From Candidatus Uhrbacteria bacterium (lineage in GTDB: Bacteria; Patescibacteriota; Patescibacteriia; 2-12-FULL-60-25), in NCBI GenBank assembly GCA_021413945.1, contig JAIOPK010000006.1, positions 310,001 to 374,000 of the forward strand: a DNA stretch of 64,000 nucleotides, in the 5' to 3' direction. The notes below the pieces were generated by a model. It searched no databases. It saw nothing but the letters and a program-made list of their open reading frames with translations, and was not told where the DNA came from. The position numbers were made by a program, and so were the translations under genes. Positions 44,443-53,070 of this stretch are shown here, one piece after another; the stretch's first letter is position 1, and each line of letters starts with the position of its first letter.

Positions 44443-45489
44443 ATGAAAATTGCTTTTGCGGGAGGAGGATCGTTGGGGCCGGTGACGCCGCTTTTGGCTG
44501 TGGCGCGCAGGCTCAAGATTGCTTCGTCGTCCGGGACTCCTCGCAATGACAACGTCGACTTCATTTGGTTTGGGACGGCGGATGGGCCGGAGAGGGATTT
44601 GATCGAGAAGGAGGGAATAAAGTTTTTTCCGATTACCGTTGCTAAATTTCCGCGCTATCCGGATATGCGATGGTTGACGTTTCCTTTTGACATGATGAAG
44701 GCCAAGCGTGAGGCTCGGGAGGTTTTGGAAAAGGAGAGGCCGGATGCGGTTGTGTCGGCAGGAGGATTTACGGCGGTGCCGGTTATTCGGGAGGCATCGA
44801 AGATGGGGATTCCGTGCGCGATTCATCAGTTGGATGCGTTGATGAGTTGGTCGAATAAAGTCGTTGAGAAATATTGCGTGTCAAAGACGACGTCGTTTGC
44901 AAGAGACGGATATGACTTGATTGCGACGCCGTCGAGATTTTCTTTAAATGATTTACCGGAGAAGCATGCCGGAGCGAAGCCGGTTGTGTTCGTCGTCGGC
45001 GGAGGAACCGGTTCAGGAGCCCTGAATGGAGCGATTTCGTCGCAGCTTGATCGATGGTTGGCATTTGCCGATGTCATGCATGCGACGGGGGCCGGGAAGA
45101 AAGGCGACCTAGTCGATCGTGAAGGATATACGGTGCGTGAATTATTCGATCAGAATGAAATGAAGCGGGCGTTGGCGGATGCGGATCTTGTGATTACGCG
45201 TGCGGGCATTGGTTCTTTGTCGGATGTTGCATCATGCTCGAAAGCGGCGATTGTTGTGCCGATTCCAAATGGGCAGCAAATAAAAAACGCGGAGGTGTTT
45301 CATGCGGCGAAGGCGGGGTTGTATGTGAGGCAGGATCAGGAAGATTTTGCGGGAATGTTGTTCGGAGTCGCAAAGCATGTTTTGTCGGACAGAGTCGAGT
45401 TACAGCGACTTGGAGAGACGGCACATGCATTTTTTCAGACGGATGATGGAGGAGAGCTGGCGGAACGGGTTATCAAGATCGCCGCTTAA
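44443..45489 (+). CDS. murG: UDP-GlcNAc:lipid I N-acetylglucosaminyltransferase
   Basis: MurG adds GlcNAc to lipid I to make lipid II at the inner membrane face. The 348-residue GT28 enzyme starts MKIAFAGGGSLGPVTPLLAVA and has VVSAGGFTAVPVI, FVVGGGTGSGALN, and the C-domain site DLVITRAGIGSLSDVA with VPIPNGQQIKNAE. After the first helix an unusual 12-residue stretch, IASSSGTPRNDN, is encoded by a dispersed palindromic repeat. The frame is kept, so the enzyme is probably active. It ends the mraY-ftsW-murG run. Confidence 0.94.
   Translation: MKIAFAGGGSLGPVTPLLAVARRLKIASSSGTPRNDNVDFIWFGTADGPERDLIEKEGIKFFPITVAKFPRYPDMRWLTFPFDMMKAKREAREVLEKERPDAVVSAGGFTAVPVIREASKMGIPCAIHQLDALMSWSNKVVEKYCVSKTTSFARDGYDLIATPSRFSLNDLPEKHAGAKPVVFVVGGGTGSGALNGAISSQLDRWLAFADVMHATGAGKKGDLVDREGYTVRELFDQNEMKRALADADLVITRAGIGSLSDVASCSKAAIVVPIPNGQQIKNAEVFHAAKAGLYVRQDQEDFAGMLFGVAKHVLSDRVELQRLGETAHAFFQTDDGGELAERVIKIAA
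44517..44550 (+). repeat. Palindromic repeat inserted in frame in murG
   Basis: A 34-base unit with terminal ATTGC/GCAAT arms and an inner GTCC/GGAC pair. It is like a palindromic repeat family, with ends TTGCTTCGTCG and TCCTCGCAATGAC, that I recall from many unrelated bacterial genomes. Only one copy is seen in this window. Confidence 0.65.
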
Positions 45490-45496
45490 AAATGCG

Positions 45497-45527
45497 AACG
45501 CCCCCCGAAATACTTCGGGGGGCGTTT
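45497..45527. terminator. Bidirectional terminator, murG / orphan
   Basis: A perfect 13-base stem (45497-45509 with 45514-45526) with a 4-base loop. A very similar CCCCCGAA..TTCGGGGG hairpin ends the orphan at 53071. Confidence 0.9.
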
Positions 45528-45532
45528 CAGTT

Positions 45533-45934
45533 TCAGGCTGCCCAGGCGAGGGCGGCTTCGAGATCGCCGAGGAAGATCTCGAGCTTGCTGCGACCGGCGA
45601 AGGACAGGGTCACGGTCTCGTAGTCGGAGCACGGCTCCATGCGGAGGGGGCCTGTCTTGCCGTCGCGTTCGACGGAAGCACCGTGGGTGATCCTTGCCTC
45701 GACCATGAATTGGTCGCTCGAAGCCGAGCGGTAGGCCTTGTCGCGGAGCTCCTTGAGGAGGTTGCCGGCCATCGGCTTCAGGCAGACCCCCGCCTCGCCG
45801 ATCCAGAGACCGTCTTCACGGCGCGGATCGGCGATGAGGGAGACGAGGTAGAGGAAGCTGTCGGACCGGTACAGGGACATTTCCCGGGTACGGCCGTCGG
45901 GAAGGGTCTGAGTGAGGGCACGGATCAGCTGCAT
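45533..45934 (-). CDS. Hypothetical protein, GC-rich orphan with strong Shine-Dalgarno
   Basis: A 133-residue soluble protein of mostly beta character (MSLYRSDSFLYLVSLIADP, ETVTLSFAGRSKLEIFL) ending in a helix (LGDLEAALAWAA). No family recognised. AGGAGG lies 9 bases before the ATG. A good TTGACA-17-TTGGAT promoter lies further upstream. It is isolated between murG and the polyprenyl synthase gene, with C/G-ending codons unlike either. Confidence 0.75.
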   Translation of the reverse strand: MQLIRALTQTLPDGRTREMSLYRSDSFLYLVSLIADPRREDGLWIGEAGVCLKPMAGNLLKELRDKAYRSASSDQFMVEARITHGASVERDGKTGPLRMEPCSDYETVTLSFAGRSKLEIFLGDLEAALAWAA

Positions 45935-45966
45935 CGGGGAACCTCCTGGTTTGAGCGAGCCAAAGA

Positions 45967-45995
45967 ATCCAATCAGAAATTGGCCAAGGTGTCAA
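45967..45995 (-). promoter_or_regulatory. Promoter of the 45533 orphan
   Basis: On the minus strand TTGACA (45995-45990), 17-base spacer, TTGGAT (45972-45967). It shares its DNA with the divergent promoter of the polyprenyl synthase gene. Confidence 0.65.
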
Positions 45996-46003
45996 TCCTG
46001 ACG

Positions 46004-46009
46004 TAGTCT
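46004..46009 (+). promoter_or_regulatory. Polyprenyl synthase -10 box (leaderless)
   Basis: TAGTCT, 6 bases before the ATG at 46016, with TTGGCC 18 bases upstream as a possible -35. Confidence 0.5.
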
Positions 46010-46015
46010 TTAGAT

Positions 46016-47002
46016 ATGGAAATCAAGGCTTTCAAGAGCCGATTTGACCGCGTGCTCCGTCGCGAGCTGGGTCGACGGGTCGCGGAGAATAAACGGCTCA
46101 CTACGGACAAGCGTATCCGCGAGGTTGTCGCGTATGCCGAGCGCTTGGTCATGGCCGGAGGGAAACGGGTTCGACCGTATCTTGCTTTCATTGCCTACAA
46201 AGTCGTGGGAGGGAAAAAGGATCAGGAGATCTTGGAGACAATTGTCGGCCTCGAATTATTTCATGCGTTTGCCCTTGTTCACGACGACATCATGGATCGA
46301 GGAACGTTGCGACATGGGTTGCCGACGACGCATGTCCGTTTTGGCGACTCTCAAGCGATCTTGCTCGGGGATCTTTTGTTTAATTGGGCGAATGCATGTT
46401 TGAACGGAACAAAGGCGTATCCGATTTTTCAGAAGATGATCGACGAAGTGATTACGGGGCAGATGCTTGATGTCGATTCGATGTCGCGCCAATCCGTCGA
46501 AATGGGAATGATCGAGGAGCGCCATCGATTGAAGACGGCGAGCTATACGTTTGTGAGACCGATGCAGATTGGGTTTGCGATGGCGGGCGGTTCGTCCAAG
46601 TTGATGAAGTTTGCGGAAGCGTATGGGTTTCCGTTGGGGGTTGGGTTTCAGATTCAGGATGATTGGCTTGATTTGACGAGCAAGCCGGATGAAATCGGGA
46701 AGACGGCGTTTTCGGATTTGCGGGATGGGCAGCATACGTTGTTTACGCAGTATATTGTCGAGCGGGGGACATCAGGGGAGAAGAAAGAGCTGAAGAAGAT
46801 TTTTGGGAAATCGCTGACGGAGAAGGATAGAGCGAAGATTTCGAAGCTGTTCGAAGAGAGCGGGGCTATTGAACACGGGTGCATGCTTATTGAAACGTAT
46901 TTTGAGGAGGCGGAGGAGGCTGTGGTTGCGACGAGTCTGTCAAAGAAACAGAGGGAACCGTTTTTGAAACTGGTCGAATATTTACGTGAACGAGCGTCAT
47001 AA
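46016..47002 (+). CDS. Trans-polyprenyl diphosphate synthase
   Basis: A 328-residue enzyme of the all-helical isoprenyl synthase family that condenses isopentenyl diphosphate onto an allylic primer. The first Asp-rich motif is LVHDDIMDRGTLRHG and the second is IQDDWLDLTS. GGKRVRPYLA binds diphosphate. It probably makes farnesyl or geranylgeranyl diphosphate, the primer for UppS at 38496. Product length cannot be set by reading alone. Confidence 0.94.
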   Translation: MEIKAFKSRFDRVLRRELGRRVAENKRLTTDKRIREVVAYAERLVMAGGKRVRPYLAFIAYKVVGGKKDQEILETIVGLELFHAFALVHDDIMDRGTLRHGLPTTHVRFGDSQAILLGDLLFNWANACLNGTKAYPIFQKMIDEVITGQMLDVDSMSRQSVEMGMIEERHRLKTASYTFVRPMQIGFAMAGGSSKLMKFAEAYGFPLGVGFQIQDDWLDLTSKPDEIGKTAFSDLRDGQHTLFTQYIVERGTSGEKKELKKIFGKSLTEKDRAKISKLFEESGAIEHGCMLIETYFEEAEEAVVATSLSKKQREPFLKLVEYLRERAS

Positions 47003-47008
47003 GATACG

Positions 47009-47034
47009 AAAAATCCGCCTCTTGGCGGATTTTT
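47009..47034. terminator. Bidirectional terminator, polyprenyl synthase / tRNA-Lys
   Basis: An 11-base stem (47009-47019 with 47024-47034) flanked by A and T tracts. It sits between the gene and the 3' end of the oppositely oriented tRNA. Confidence 0.9.
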
Positions 47035-47037
47035 CTA

Positions 47038-47113
47038 TGGTGGGACCGGCGGGGATTGAACCCGCGACCGTTGGCTTAAAAGGCCACTGCTCTACCAACT
47101 GAGCTACAGTCCC
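47038..47113 (-). tRNA. tRNA-Lys(TTT)
   Basis: 76 bases with encoded CCA. Acceptor GGGACTG pairs with CGGTCCC (one T-G), discriminator A. D arm GCTC/GAGC, anticodon stem GTGGC/GCCAA around CTTTTAA with anticodon TTT. The first anticodon-stem pair (27-43) is a G-A mismatch. T arm GCGGG-TTCAATC-CCCGC. Confidence 0.96.
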
Positions 47114-47151
47114 AGGCTGCGTCCATGACAATCGAGGCTTTTAGCGCTAGG

Positions 47152-47180
47152 ATACTAGCAGATTTCCGCTAAGAAATCAA
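47152..47180 (-). promoter_or_regulatory. tRNA-Lys promoter
   Basis: On the minus strand TTGATT (47180-47175), 17-base spacer, TAGTAT (47157-47152), about 39 bases before the mature tRNA. Confidence 0.65.
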
Positions 47181-47183
47181 GAC

Positions 47184-48299
47184 ATGCGCATCCACTTCAT
47201 TGGTGCCAAGGGGATACCGTCCGACTCCGTCCCGGGAGCCGGGGGTGTTGAGCGACATGTGGAGCAGATTGCCTCGAGACTGGCGGAGCATGGGCATCGG
47301 GTGAGCGTGTATATTCGGAAGTACGCCGACTATCGACGCCATACATGGAACGGGGTGCGGTTGATTCGAATTCCTTCGTTTCGGTCAAAGAACCTTGATA
47401 CGATTACACACGTTTTTCTGTCGACCCTGCACGTTCTGTTTCAAGAAACAGACATTATTCATTATCACGGCGTTGGTCCGTCGACGATGGCTTGGATACC
47501 ACGATTGTTGAAGCCGCGTACAAAAGTTATCTGTACGTTTCATAGCCGCGATTGGTTTGACTCTAAATGGGGTTGGTTTGCAAAAACGTATTTGAAATTT
47601 GGCGAGTGGGCGGCGGTGCATTTTCCGCATCGCACGATTGTCATTTCGCACACGCTTCAAGTTTGGTGCCGCAAGGCTTGGAAGAAGCAGACCGACTATA
47701 TTCCGAATGGTGCGGACTTACTCGGACCGCAAGGCTCTTCCGAGCTTGTTCGATTTGGTTTGCAAGCGGGGAAGTATTTTCTAGGCGTAGGACGATTGGT
47801 GCCGAACAAGGCTTACGAAGTGGCGATTGAGGCGTATCGGCATGTGAAGTCCGATTTTCCGCTCGTCATTATCGGGGAGTCATTTCATTCCACCGCCTAT
47901 GATCACAAGCTCCTTGATCTGGCAGAGCGCGATCAGCGCATCCGACTTGTAGGCTATCAGAGCGGATTGGCGTTGCGACAGTTGTTTGCGAATTGCTACG
48001 CCTTTGTCCATCCGTCACGAGCGGAGGGATTGTCGGTGACGATTATCGAGGCGATGGCGGCGGGCAAAGTGGTGATCATGTCGGATATTAAGGAGAACCT
48101 TGAATTGATCGATCATAGCGGTATCGCGTTTAAGACAGATGATCGACAGGAATTGAAGGAGGCGATGGAGCTTGTGCTAGCCGATCCGGCGATGGTCGAG
48201 GAACGCGGTCGACGGGCTCGGGAGATGGTGAAGAAGGAGTATTCTTGGGCAAGAGTCGTTGACCAGACGGAGAAATTGTATAAGGATGTGAGCCAATGA
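47184..48299 (+). CDS. GT4-family glycosyltransferase
   Basis: A 371-residue GT-B retaining glycosyltransferase. The N-domain glycine loop is GAGGVERHVEQIASRLAEHGH. The C-domain has FLGVGRLVPNKAYEVAIEA and the nucleotide-sugar site HPSRAEGLSVTIIEAMAAGKVVI, with the E-x7-E spacing of GT4. It probably adds a sugar to a lipid-linked surface glycan. The 4-base overlap with murD puts it in one operon with murD and the WecG-type gene. Confidence 0.92.
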   Translation: MRIHFIGAKGIPSDSVPGAGGVERHVEQIASRLAEHGHRVSVYIRKYADYRRHTWNGVRLIRIPSFRSKNLDTITHVFLSTLHVLFQETDIIHYHGVGPSTMAWIPRLLKPRTKVICTFHSRDWFDSKWGWFAKTYLKFGEWAAVHFPHRTIVISHTLQVWCRKAWKKQTDYIPNGADLLGPQGSSELVRFGLQAGKYFLGVGRLVPNKAYEVAIEAYRHVKSDFPLVIIGESFHSTAYDHKLLDLAERDQRIRLVGYQSGLALRQLFANCYAFVHPSRAEGLSVTIIEAMAAGKVVIMSDIKENLELIDHSGIAFKTDDRQELKEAMELVLADPAMVEERGRRAREMVKKEYSWARVVDQTEKLYKDVSQ

Positions 48300-49594
48300 A
48301 CGTATTGATTTTGGGGCTGGGACAATATCCGAAAGGCAGCGGTGTAGCCGCGGCTTTGCATTTTGCGAAAGCGGGAGATCAGGTGATCGCAACCGACCTA
48401 AAGACAGAGGCGCAGCTCGCGGATAATGTGAAGCAGCTTTCACGTTTTAAGAATGTCCGATTTAAACTAGGGAAACATGATCCCAAGGATATTGCATGGG
48501 CGCATTTGATCGTGCGAGGTCCGAGTGTGCGAGACTCGTCGAAGGAGATGAAGTTAGCACGCAAGCTCGGGAAATCGGTTACGAGTGATCTCGCTTTATT
48601 TTTGGAGGCTTGTCCTTGTCTCGTGATTGGGATTACGGGAACGCGCGGGAAGAGTACGACGACGGCGATGATTCACGAGGTCTTGTCGGCATCAAAGAAG
48701 TGGCGGAAGGTTTGGCTCGGTGGAAATATTTTGATATCTCCGCTGACGTTTTTGGCACAGGTAAAGTCCAAGGATCTTGTTGTCCTTGAAATGAGCAGTT
48801 TTCAGTTGGAAGGAACCGGCGATGCCGGTATCTCACCGCATATCGCCGTGTGGACAAACTTGATGTGCGATCATTTGAACATGTATCCGTCGATGGCCGA
48901 GTACGCGGAAGCAAAAGCACAGATCTTCCGCCATCAAGATGCGGATGATGTTGTTTTCTTTCCTGCCGACAAGTCATTTAACGTCTATACGAAGGAGGCT
49001 CCGAGTGAGGTTGTCCGTGTAAAGAAGTCGAGCATCGTGCTTTCCATTCCGGGCGAACACAATCAGATGAATGCGAGTTTTGCCGCCGCTGTCGCCAAAG
49101 AGCTGGGTGTTTCTGCGTCGAAGATCAAATCCGCGCTAAAGGCTTTCAAGGGATTACCGAATCGTATCGAGACGATCGCAACAAAAGGCGGACTGACTTT
49201 CGTGAACGATACGACGGCTACGACGCCGGATGGGACGATTGCCGCTCTCAATTCGTATCCGGCTAAGAATGATCGTCTGATTCATTTGATTTTTGGCGGT
49301 GCGGATAAGGAGTTGGATTTTACCGAGGTGACGAAGCTACTTAAGAAGCGCAAAGATGTCGGCGTTTATCTGTTGGCGGGAACGGCGCATAAGAAGATCG
49401 AAATTCAGTTCAAAAAGTCGGGCATTCATTATGCGGACTTTGAGAATTTTGATGCGGTCTTTTCGAAGTTGAAAGAGATGACGGAGAAGGGCGATATCGT
49501 TTTGCTTTCTCCCGGTTGTGCAAGCTTTGGATTGTTCAAGAATGAGTTTCATCGCGGGGAGGAGTTTGTGAAATTGGTGAAGAAGTGGAAATAG
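48296..49594 (+). CDS. murD: UDP-N-acetylmuramoylalanine--D-glutamate ligase
   Basis: MurD adds D-glutamate to UDP-MurNAc-L-Ala. The 432-residue Mur ligase has the UDP-binding N-domain LILGLGQYPKGSGVAAAL, P-loop GITGTRGKSTTTAMIHE, MSSFQLE, the conserved NLMCDHLNMYPSMAEYAEAK, and NDTTATTPDGTIAALN in the C-domain. MurD rather than another Mur ligase is favoured by the SSFQLE motif and by length. It overlaps the upstream glycosyltransferase gene by 4 bases. Confidence 0.95.
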   Translation: MNVLILGLGQYPKGSGVAAALHFAKAGDQVIATDLKTEAQLADNVKQLSRFKNVRFKLGKHDPKDIAWAHLIVRGPSVRDSSKEMKLARKLGKSVTSDLALFLEACPCLVIGITGTRGKSTTTAMIHEVLSASKKWRKVWLGGNILISPLTFLAQVKSKDLVVLEMSSFQLEGTGDAGISPHIAVWTNLMCDHLNMYPSMAEYAEAKAQIFRHQDADDVVFFPADKSFNVYTKEAPSEVVRVKKSSIVLSIPGEHNQMNASFAAAVAKELGVSASKIKSALKAFKGLPNRIETIATKGGLTFVNDTTATTPDGTIAALNSYPAKNDRLIHLIFGGADKELDFTEVTKLLKKRKDVGVYLLAGTAHKKIEIQFKKSGIHYADFENFDAVFSKLKEMTEKGDIVLLSPGCASFGLFKNEFHRGEEFVKLVKKWK

Positions 49595-49595
49595 T

Positions 49596-50324
49596 ATGCG
49601 GGAGATTTTTGGTGTTCCGATCGAAGGATGGACGATGGCGACGGCGGTCGAGTATATCGAGGAATTGGATACGCCGGTGTGGGTCGTGACGGCGAATCCG
49701 GAGATATTGCTTGAGGCAAAACGTGATCCTGCTTATCGAGATCTGTTGAAACAGGCGGATGTACGTCTCGTCGATGGATTTGGATTGTGGCTGGCGACGT
49801 TTTGTAGAACCAAGCGCGTGACCGGTGTCGAATTCGCGGAACGATTGTTGCAAGTTGCGCATGACAAAAAGTGGCGTGTCGGTTTATTTGGTGGAACGAC
49901 AGGGGAGGCGGAAGCGTCGCTGCCGGATATCAAGCGAGCGTATCCGGATTTGGCGATTATGGCGGAACAGGGCGGCAAAGTGTCGACGACAGGAGAGGAA
50001 GATGATGCGACGGAAGAGGCGCGCGGAAGAATGATGCAGTTTAGTCCGCATGTTCTGCTCGTCGCGATGGGTCATCCTCGTCAAGAGGCTTGGATCGCAC
50101 AGCATCGACAGGATTTTCCGGAATTGAAAGTGATTGTTGGCGTAGGTGGAACGTTTATGTTTTGGAGCGGGAAATCCAAGCGTGCTCCGCATTTTTTGCG
50201 TTCGTTTGGGCTCGAATGGCTGTGGCGGCTTATCGTCGAACCGTATCGCTGGAAACGTATTTTTAATGCAGTGGTCATTTTTCCGATCCTTGTCATCGTC
50301 GACAAGATGCAGAAGCTCGGCTAG
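49596..50324 (+). CDS. WecG/TagA/CpsF-family glycosyltransferase (GT26)
   Basis: A 242-residue enzyme that transfers an acetylhexosamine-type sugar to a lipid-linked GlcNAc. Family motifs are VVTANPEILLEAKRD, VRLVDGFGLWLA, GVEFAERLL, VLLVAMGHPRQEAWI and VGVGGTFMFWSGKSKRAP. A C-terminal membrane-interacting part (FNAVVIFPILVIV) is typical. Together with the WecA-like enzyme at 30929 it implies a teichoic-acid- or antigen-like surface glycan. Confidence 0.94.
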   Translation: MREIFGVPIEGWTMATAVEYIEELDTPVWVVTANPEILLEAKRDPAYRDLLKQADVRLVDGFGLWLATFCRTKRVTGVEFAERLLQVAHDKKWRVGLFGGTTGEAEASLPDIKRAYPDLAIMAEQGGKVSTTGEEDDATEEARGRMMQFSPHVLLVAMGHPRQEAWIAQHRQDFPELKVIVGVGGTFMFWSGKSKRAPHFLRSFGLEWLWRLIVEPYRWKRIFNAVVIFPILVIVDKMQKLG

Positions 50325-50327
50325 GAT
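50322..50327 (+). promoter_or_regulatory. gltX -10 box (near-leaderless)
   Basis: TAGGAT overlaps the preceding stop codon and lies 11 bases before the gltX ATG; TCGACA is 17 bases upstream. Confidence 0.45.
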
Positions 50328-50338
50328 TAGCAAATCTT

Positions 50339-51802
50339 ATGGCTTCACCTGTACGCGTGCGTTTTGCTCCGAGTCCGACCGGGTTTTTGCATATCGGAAG
50401 CTTGAGAACCGTCCTATATAACTGGCTCTTTGCAAGGCATCACAAAGGCACATTTATTCTTCGAGTAGAAGACACGGATCGTTCACGGTTTGTTGAGGGA
50501 GCGATTGAGAATCTTTATCGTTCGTTAGTAGCTTGCGATCTCACGCCTGACGAGGGAGTTGCCGTCGACGGAACGACGATTATCGACAAGGGCGAGTATG
50601 GTCCGTATATGCAGTCGGCTCGCCGTGAGAAGCATTTGCGGTACGCGTACGATCTCATCGAGAAGGATGCGGCGTATTATTGTTTTTGTACGGCCGAGCG
50701 ACTTGATGAAGTTCGTAAACAACAGCAACTCACTAAACAACCGATCATGTATGACCGACACTGTCGTTCATTATCGAAACAAGAGGCAGAGAATCGAGCC
50801 GCTGTTGGTGACGAGCATGTCATTCGATTGAAGGTGCCGACGGAAGGCGTGAGCAAAATGCATGACATGATACGCGGCGATGTCGAAATCCCGTGGGCGC
50901 AAGTCGACGATCAAGTCATTATCAAGTCCGATGGATTTCCAACATATCACCTCGCGGCGACTTGTGATGATCATGACATGGAAATTTCGCATGTCATTCG
51001 CGGCGAGGAATGGTTATCGAGTTTACCGAAGCACTTGTTTATTTTTGAGACGATGGGATGGAAGGCGCCGGAGTATGCGCATCTTCCGCTTTTGTTGAAT
51101 GCGGATCGCTCGAAGCTTTCAAAACGTCAGGGGGATGTCGCTGTCGAAGATTATCTTGCCAAAGGTTATTTACCGGAAGCACTTGTTAATTTTGTTGCAC
51201 TGCTCGGTTGGAATCCGACGGCGGATCGTGAAATTTACGAGAAGGAAGAATTGGCGACGTTGTTTGATATCACAAAAGTAAACAAGAGCGGTGCGGTATT
51301 CAATACCGAAAAACTCGACTGGTTGAATGCGCACTATATTAAGGAGCTGCCTGTCGACGACTATCTCGAGCGCTTGCGAAAAGGCGGATTCTTGCCGGAG
51401 GGAATCATGGCGGAACGAGCGGCTCGAGTCGTACGCGAGCGTTTGGCGAAATTGTCGGATGCGCCTGAAGCAATCGCTGAGACCGTCGATTGTGCTGAAT
51501 ATCCATCGACGATGTTGGTTTGGAAGAAATCGACAAAAGAAGAAGCGATCGCCCGGCTTACGGCTATAAGAGAGTACTTGTTTAAAAAGAATGAGACTTG
51601 GTTTGGTGATGCCGTTGGAATGGAGCGAGAGCTGTTATTGTGGATTGTTGAGATGGGTTGGGGGAATGGGGATACGCTTTGGCCTCTACGCGTGGCGCTT
51701 TCAGGTCGGGAAAAGTCACCAGGACCATTCGAACTGCTATTTGTGACGGGAAAAGACGAGGGTTTGGCTCGGCTCGACGCGGCATTGCAAAAAATGGCAT
51801 AA
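50339..51802 (+). CDS. gltX: Glutamyl-tRNA synthetase
   Basis: GltX charges tRNA(Glu) and, in organisms with GatCAB, also tRNA(Gln). The 487-residue class I synthetase has the HIGH-type motif FLHIGSLRTVLYNWLFA, RVEDTDRSRF, and the second signature KLSKRQGDV (KMSKS class). The anticodon-binding helical half follows. The presence of gatCA in the window and no glnS fits the indirect route to Gln-tRNA. Confidence 0.97.
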   Translation: MASPVRVRFAPSPTGFLHIGSLRTVLYNWLFARHHKGTFILRVEDTDRSRFVEGAIENLYRSLVACDLTPDEGVAVDGTTIIDKGEYGPYMQSARREKHLRYAYDLIEKDAAYYCFCTAERLDEVRKQQQLTKQPIMYDRHCRSLSKQEAENRAAVGDEHVIRLKVPTEGVSKMHDMIRGDVEIPWAQVDDQVIIKSDGFPTYHLAATCDDHDMEISHVIRGEEWLSSLPKHLFIFETMGWKAPEYAHLPLLLNADRSKLSKRQGDVAVEDYLAKGYLPEALVNFVALLGWNPTADREIYEKEELATLFDITKVNKSGAVFNTEKLDWLNAHYIKELPVDDYLERLRKGGFLPEGIMAERAARVVRERLAKLSDAPEAIAETVDCAEYPSTMLVWKKSTKEEAIARLTAIREYLFKKNETWFGDAVGMERELLLWIVEMGWGNGDTLWPLRVALSGREKSPGPFELLFVTGKDEGLARLDAALQKMA

Positions 51803-51810
51803 TAGGAGGC

Positions 51811-53031
51811 GTGAAGCTCCGTCGATTTATTGCCGGTTTGAATATCTTGGCGCTCCTTGTGCCGAGTCTTGCGATTGCGCAGGAAGAAGGCTCGATTAAG
51901 CAGGAGATCGATGCGTTGAATTCGCAGGTAAAGCAGAAGGAACAGCGTATCAATGAGATCAATGGCGTGATTGGTAAGTATCGGAAGCGCATCGAGGAGC
52001 AGGATGCGGCGCAGTCGTCGTTACAGAACCAGGTCGCGCTTCTTGAGAATAGAATTCTTGAGAAGGAATTGGCTATAGAACGTACGCGTAGTCAGATTGA
52101 TTTGGCGACGCTTGAGTTACAGCGCTTGAAAGTACAAATCACGGCTGAGGAACAACGCTTACAGCGGCGACGTGATTCTTTGGCGGGTGTTATTGCGGAA
52201 ATGCAGGATGCGCAGAGCGTGGGTTTGCTCGAGTCGTTTGTAGCGAGACAATCGCTGTCGGAATTTTTTACGCGCATGGACGAGCTGTCGCGTGTGGAGG
52301 GCGATCTGACGAATGCAACGGAGGCGGTGCGTGAATTGAAAGCGGGATTAGAATCAAAACAAAAAGAAACGGAACAGTATCGAGCATCGCTGCAGAGTCA
52401 GCAGACGGAATTACAAAAAGAACAGGAACAGCTCGAGAATGATCAAGGAGCAAAACTATCGCTTTTGACGGAAACGCAGGAACAAGAAACCGAGTTCCAG
52501 CGCATGCTGTTTGAACTCCGTCAGCAGAAGCAGGAAGAAGCGAATGATGCCGCACGATTGGAAGATCAGCTGAAGGACAAGCTCGATTCCATCGACAAAG
52601 CGCTGGCACGCGGAGATATCCTGCTCAATTGGCCGATCAAGGCGACTCGCGGGATTTCCGCTAGGTTTCATGACCCGGGTTATCCGTTCCGCAAATTATT
52701 TGAGCATCCGGGTACGGATATTCCGACATCGGTGAACACGCCCGTGAGAGCCGCGGCCGGAGGATATGTGGCGTTCAATCGAACGGGAAAACAGTATGGA
52801 AATTATATTATGGTTATCCATCCGGGTGGAATCTCGACGGTGTACGCTCACTTAAAGAGTTTCGTCGCGAAGGCGGATACGTATGTGGAGCGCGGAGATG
52901 TGATCGGTTACTCGGGAGGCAGGCCGGGCGATCAGGGAGCAGGACTATCGACGGGACCGCACTTGCACTTTGAGGTTCGTCAGAACGGTATTCCCGTTGA
53001 TGCGGAACAGTTCTTACCGGATATTGATTAG
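51811..53031 (+). CDS. M23 peptidase with long coiled coil (EnvC/NlpD type)
   Basis: A 406-residue exported protein: signal peptide (cleavage near ALA/AIA-Q), a coiled coil over about residues 25-270, then a LytM/M23 domain. The zinc site is complete: HPGTDIP (HxxxD) and HLHFEVRQ (HxH). With coiled coil plus LytM it resembles EnvC and related wall hydrolases or hydrolase activators; intact metal ligands favour a real peptidase. The GTG at 51811 gives a perfect signal peptide; AGGAGG is only 1 base before it, so initiation may be leaderless. Confidence 0.93.
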   Translation: MKLRRFIAGLNILALLVPSLAIAQEEGSIKQEIDALNSQVKQKEQRINEINGVIGKYRKRIEEQDAAQSSLQNQVALLENRILEKELAIERTRSQIDLATLELQRLKVQITAEEQRLQRRRDSLAGVIAEMQDAQSVGLLESFVARQSLSEFFTRMDELSRVEGDLTNATEAVRELKAGLESKQKETEQYRASLQSQQTELQKEQEQLENDQGAKLSLLTETQEQETEFQRMLFELRQQKQEEANDAARLEDQLKDKLDSIDKALARGDILLNWPIKATRGISARFHDPGYPFRKLFEHPGTDIPTSVNTPVRAAAGGYVAFNRTGKQYGNYIMVIHPGGISTVYAHLKSFVAKADTYVERGDVIGYSGGRPGDQGAGLSTGPHLHFEVRQNGIPVDAEQFLPDID

Positions 53032-53040
53032 AAACAGTTG

Positions 53041-53064
53041 AACCCCCGAAGTACTTCGGGGGTT
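53041..53064. terminator. Bidirectional terminator, M23 / orphan
   Basis: A 24-base perfect palindrome with the CCCCCGAA..TTCGGGGG core, between convergent genes; nearly the same core as at 45497. Confidence 0.88.
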
Positions 53065-53070
53065 CGTCGT

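Noticed and set aside
45347-46006. 219-codon plus-strand frame across the orphan at 45533
   Set aside because: It spans the murG terminator and the polyprenyl synthase promoter; the minus strand has the promoter, Shine-Dalgarno site and terminator.
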